From contig OY969922.1 in the NCBI GenBank assembly GCA_963704595.1, positions 3,038,001 to 3,102,000 on the forward strand: DNA of 64,000 bases. Reading direction: 5' to 3'. The position numbers and the translations under genes were made by a program. Positions 62,492 through 64,000 of the stretch are shown here, piece by piece. This stretch comes from Acuticoccus sp963704595. Its GTDB lineage: Bacteria > Pseudomonadota > Alphaproteobacteria > Rhizobiales > Amorphaceae. Each line of letters begins with the position of its first letter. Positions within the stretch are counted from its first letter, which is position 1. The notes under the pieces are model-generated. The model searched no databases and was not told the origin of the DNA. It saw only the letters and a list, made by a program, of their open reading frames with translations.

Positions 62492-63931
62492 ATGGACCTT
62501 CACCAGAATCTGATCGGCGGCGAGTGGACCGAAGGGCCCGACGCATCGGACAACATCAACCCGTCCAACACCGATGACGTCGTCGGCCGGTACACCAAGG
62601 CAGACGCCGCGCAGACGCAGAAGGCCATTGCCGCCGCCAAGGCCGCGAGCCACGACTGGGCGCGCTCCAACCCGGCCCAGCGCCACGCGGTGCTTTCGGC
62701 CGCCGCGAAGGAAATCTTCGCCCGCAAGGAAGAACTCGGCGACCTCCTCGCCCGCGAGGAAGGCAAGACGCTGGCCGAAGGCATCGGTGAAGCCGGCCGC
62801 GCCGGGCAGATCTTCGACTTCTTCGCCGGCGAGACGATGCGCCTTGCAGGCGACACGATCCCCTCGATCCGCCCCGGTGTCGAGATCGACATCACGCGCG
62901 AGCCGATGGGCGTCGTCGGCATCATCACGCCGTGGAACTTCCCGATCGCCATTCCGGCGTGGAAGATCGCGCCGGCGCTCTGCTACGGCAACACCGTCGT
63001 CTTCAAGCCGGCCGACCTCGTTCCGGGCTGTGCCTGGGCGATCGCCGATATCCTGAAGCGCGCCGGCCTGCCGGACGGCGTCCTCAACCTCGTCATGGGC
63101 CGCGGCTCCGTCGTCGGCGAGGCGATGCTTGACTCCAAGGACATCGACGCGATCTCCTTCACCGGCTCGGTCCCGACCGGCAAGCACGTGGCGGCCAAGT
63201 GCGCCGAGCACATGCGCAAGTGCCAGCTCGAGATGGGCGGCAAGAACCCCCTCATCGTCCTCGACGATGCGGACCTCGGCATTGCCGTCGACTGCGCCGT
63301 CAACGGTGCGTACTTCTCGACCGGCCAGCGCTGCACGGCCTCCTCGCGTCTCATCGTGACCGAAGGCATCCACGACAAGTTCGTCGAGGCGACCATCGAG
63401 AAGCTGAAGTCGCTCTCCATCGACGACGCGCGCAAGAAGGGCACGCACATCGGCCCGGTGGTCGACCAGAAGCAGCTCGAGACCGATCTCAAGTACATCG
63501 ACATCGGCAAGAACGAGGACAACGCCAAGCTCGCCTGGGGCGGTGAGATCCTCAACCGCGAGACGCCGGGCTTCTACCTCCAGCCGGCGCTGTTCACCGA
63601 GACCACCAACGACATGCGGATCAACCGCGAGGAGATCTTCGGCCCGGTCGCGACCGTGCTGAAGGCGAAGGACTACGACGAGGCGCTGGCGCTCGCCAAC
63701 GACACGCCGTTCGGCCTCTCCTCCGGCATCTGCACCACGAGCCTCAAGCATGCGTCTCACTTCAAGCGCAACGCCGAGGCCGGCATGGTGATGGTGAACC
63801 TCCCCACCGCAGGCGTCGACCCGCACGTGCCGTTCGGCGGCCGCAAGGGCTCGTCGTACGGGCCGCGCGAGCAGGGCCGTTACGCGGCGGAGTTCTACAC
63901 CACCGTCAAGACCGCCTACACGCTGCCGTGA
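62492..63931 (+). CDS. Alpha-ketoglutaric semialdehyde (2,5-dioxovalerate) dehydrogenase, ALDH family
   Basis: NAD(P)-dependent oxidation of 2,5-dioxovalerate to 2-oxoglutarate, the last step of hexuronate and pentose oxidation. 479 residues: MGVVGIITPWNFPIAIPAWK, FTGSVPTGKHV, the Glu in LEMGGKNPL and the active Cys in STGQRCTASSRL (about residue 280). The C-terminal FGGRKGSSYGPREQG is typical of this ALDH subfamily. GGGAGAACC precedes the ATG. Its stop overlaps the next ATG (TGATG). General ALDH activity is certain, the named substrate is inferred from context. Confidence 0.88.
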   Translation: MDLHQNLIGGEWTEGPDASDNINPSNTDDVVGRYTKADAAQTQKAIAAAKAASHDWARSNPAQRHAVLSAAAKEIFARKEELGDLLAREEGKTLAEGIGEAGRAGQIFDFFAGETMRLAGDTIPSIRPGVEIDITREPMGVVGIITPWNFPIAIPAWKIAPALCYGNTVVFKPADLVPGCAWAIADILKRAGLPDGVLNLVMGRGSVVGEAMLDSKDIDAISFTGSVPTGKHVAAKCAEHMRKCQLEMGGKNPLIVLDDADLGIAVDCAVNGAYFSTGQRCTASSRLIVTEGIHDKFVEATIEKLKSLSIDDARKKGTHIGPVVDQKQLETDLKYIDIGKNEDNAKLAWGGEILNRETPGFYLQPALFTETTNDMRINREEIFGPVATVLKAKDYDEALALANDTPFGLSSGICTTSLKHASHFKRNAEAGMVMVNLPTAGVDPHVPFGGRKGSSYGPREQGRYAAEFYTTVKTAYTLP

Positions 63932-64000
63932 TGACGGACGCCGAACGCCTTGCCGCGGCATTCCGCGGCGAGGGGCGGCTCGAGGCTCTCGAGAACCCGC
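63931..64000 (+). CDS. Start of a further gene, cut by the window end
   Basis: Only 23 codons are visible, beginning MTDAERLAAAFRGEGRLEAL, from an ATG that overlaps the dehydrogenase stop. It continues the hexuronate operon. The product cannot be named from so little sequence. Confidence 0.55.
   Translation, partial: MTDAERLAAAFRGEGRLEALENP

Overview
This is a high-GC stretch that reads as an alphaproteobacterium, most likely Hyphomicrobiales (Rhizobiales). The reasons are an RNase E with a long charged insert in its S1 region, the run rne / dsbA-like / aroQ / accB / accC / aat, DUF2848 and DUF6152 proteins, and a uronate dehydrogenase operon. Genes are tightly packed and many are joined by ATGA, GTGA, TTGA or TGATG stop-start overlaps. 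I saw no CRISPR array, insertion sequence, phage gene or rRNA.

Layout. (1) 0.5-9.4 kb, + strand: housekeeping block (RNase E, DsbA-family oxidoreductase, AroQ, AccB, AccC, Aat), then a 3-hydroxyacyl-CoA dehydrogenase and a Ca2+/H+ antiporter. (2) 9.4-27.3 kb, mixed: MscS channel, DAO-type oxidoreductase, RhlE helicase, CHASE4-GGDEF diguanylate cyclase, SDR and GH15 pair, FCD regulator, winged-helix/AAA regulator, STAS protein, VOC protein, lone ABC ATPase, tRNA-Glu(TTC), ArsB-like transporter and a membrane protein. (3) 27.4-58.8 kb: a large catabolic region. A GntR/UTRA regulator, a small unknown protein, a methyltransferase and a flavin oxidoreductase run leftward. A twelve-gene rightward block holds a TauD-type dioxygenase, DUF2848, a peptide-type ABC transporter with two binding proteins, a second flavin oxidoreductase, a CMD protein, a GMC dehydrogenase with a small partner, and a DMT transporter. 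A hydrolase-like protein and an acetoacetate-decarboxylase-like protein follow. A leftward six-gene operon then holds GMC / unknown / isochorismatase-fold / HyuA / HyuB / PEP-mutase-fold lyase, divergent from an epimerase and a LeuCD-like pair. (4) 58.8-64 kb: tRNA-Glu(CTC), DUF6152 and membrane protein pair, then a hexuronate oxidation cluster (uronate dehydrogenase, LysE exporter, aldose 1-epimerase, alpha-ketoglutaric semialdehyde dehydrogenase).

How region 3 may work: a peptide-like or heterocyclic compound is imported, trimmed by flavin and 2-oxoglutarate dioxygenases, opened by the ATP-dependent HyuAB enzyme, and the carbon skeleton is hydrated and cleaved by the LeuCD-like and PEP-mutase-like enzymes. 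The substrate cannot be read from the sequence. Several enzymes here lack the usual catalytic residue of their fold: Cys to Gly in the isochorismatase-like protein, Lys-Lys to Gln-Arg in the acetoacetate-decarboxylase-like protein, Ser to His in the alpha/beta-hydrolase, and one Fe-S Cys to Ala in a flavin oxidoreductase.

Quality note: accC and both flavin oxidoreductase genes carry one-base frameshifts, all at short homopolymers. accC is normally essential, so sequence errors are a real possibility.
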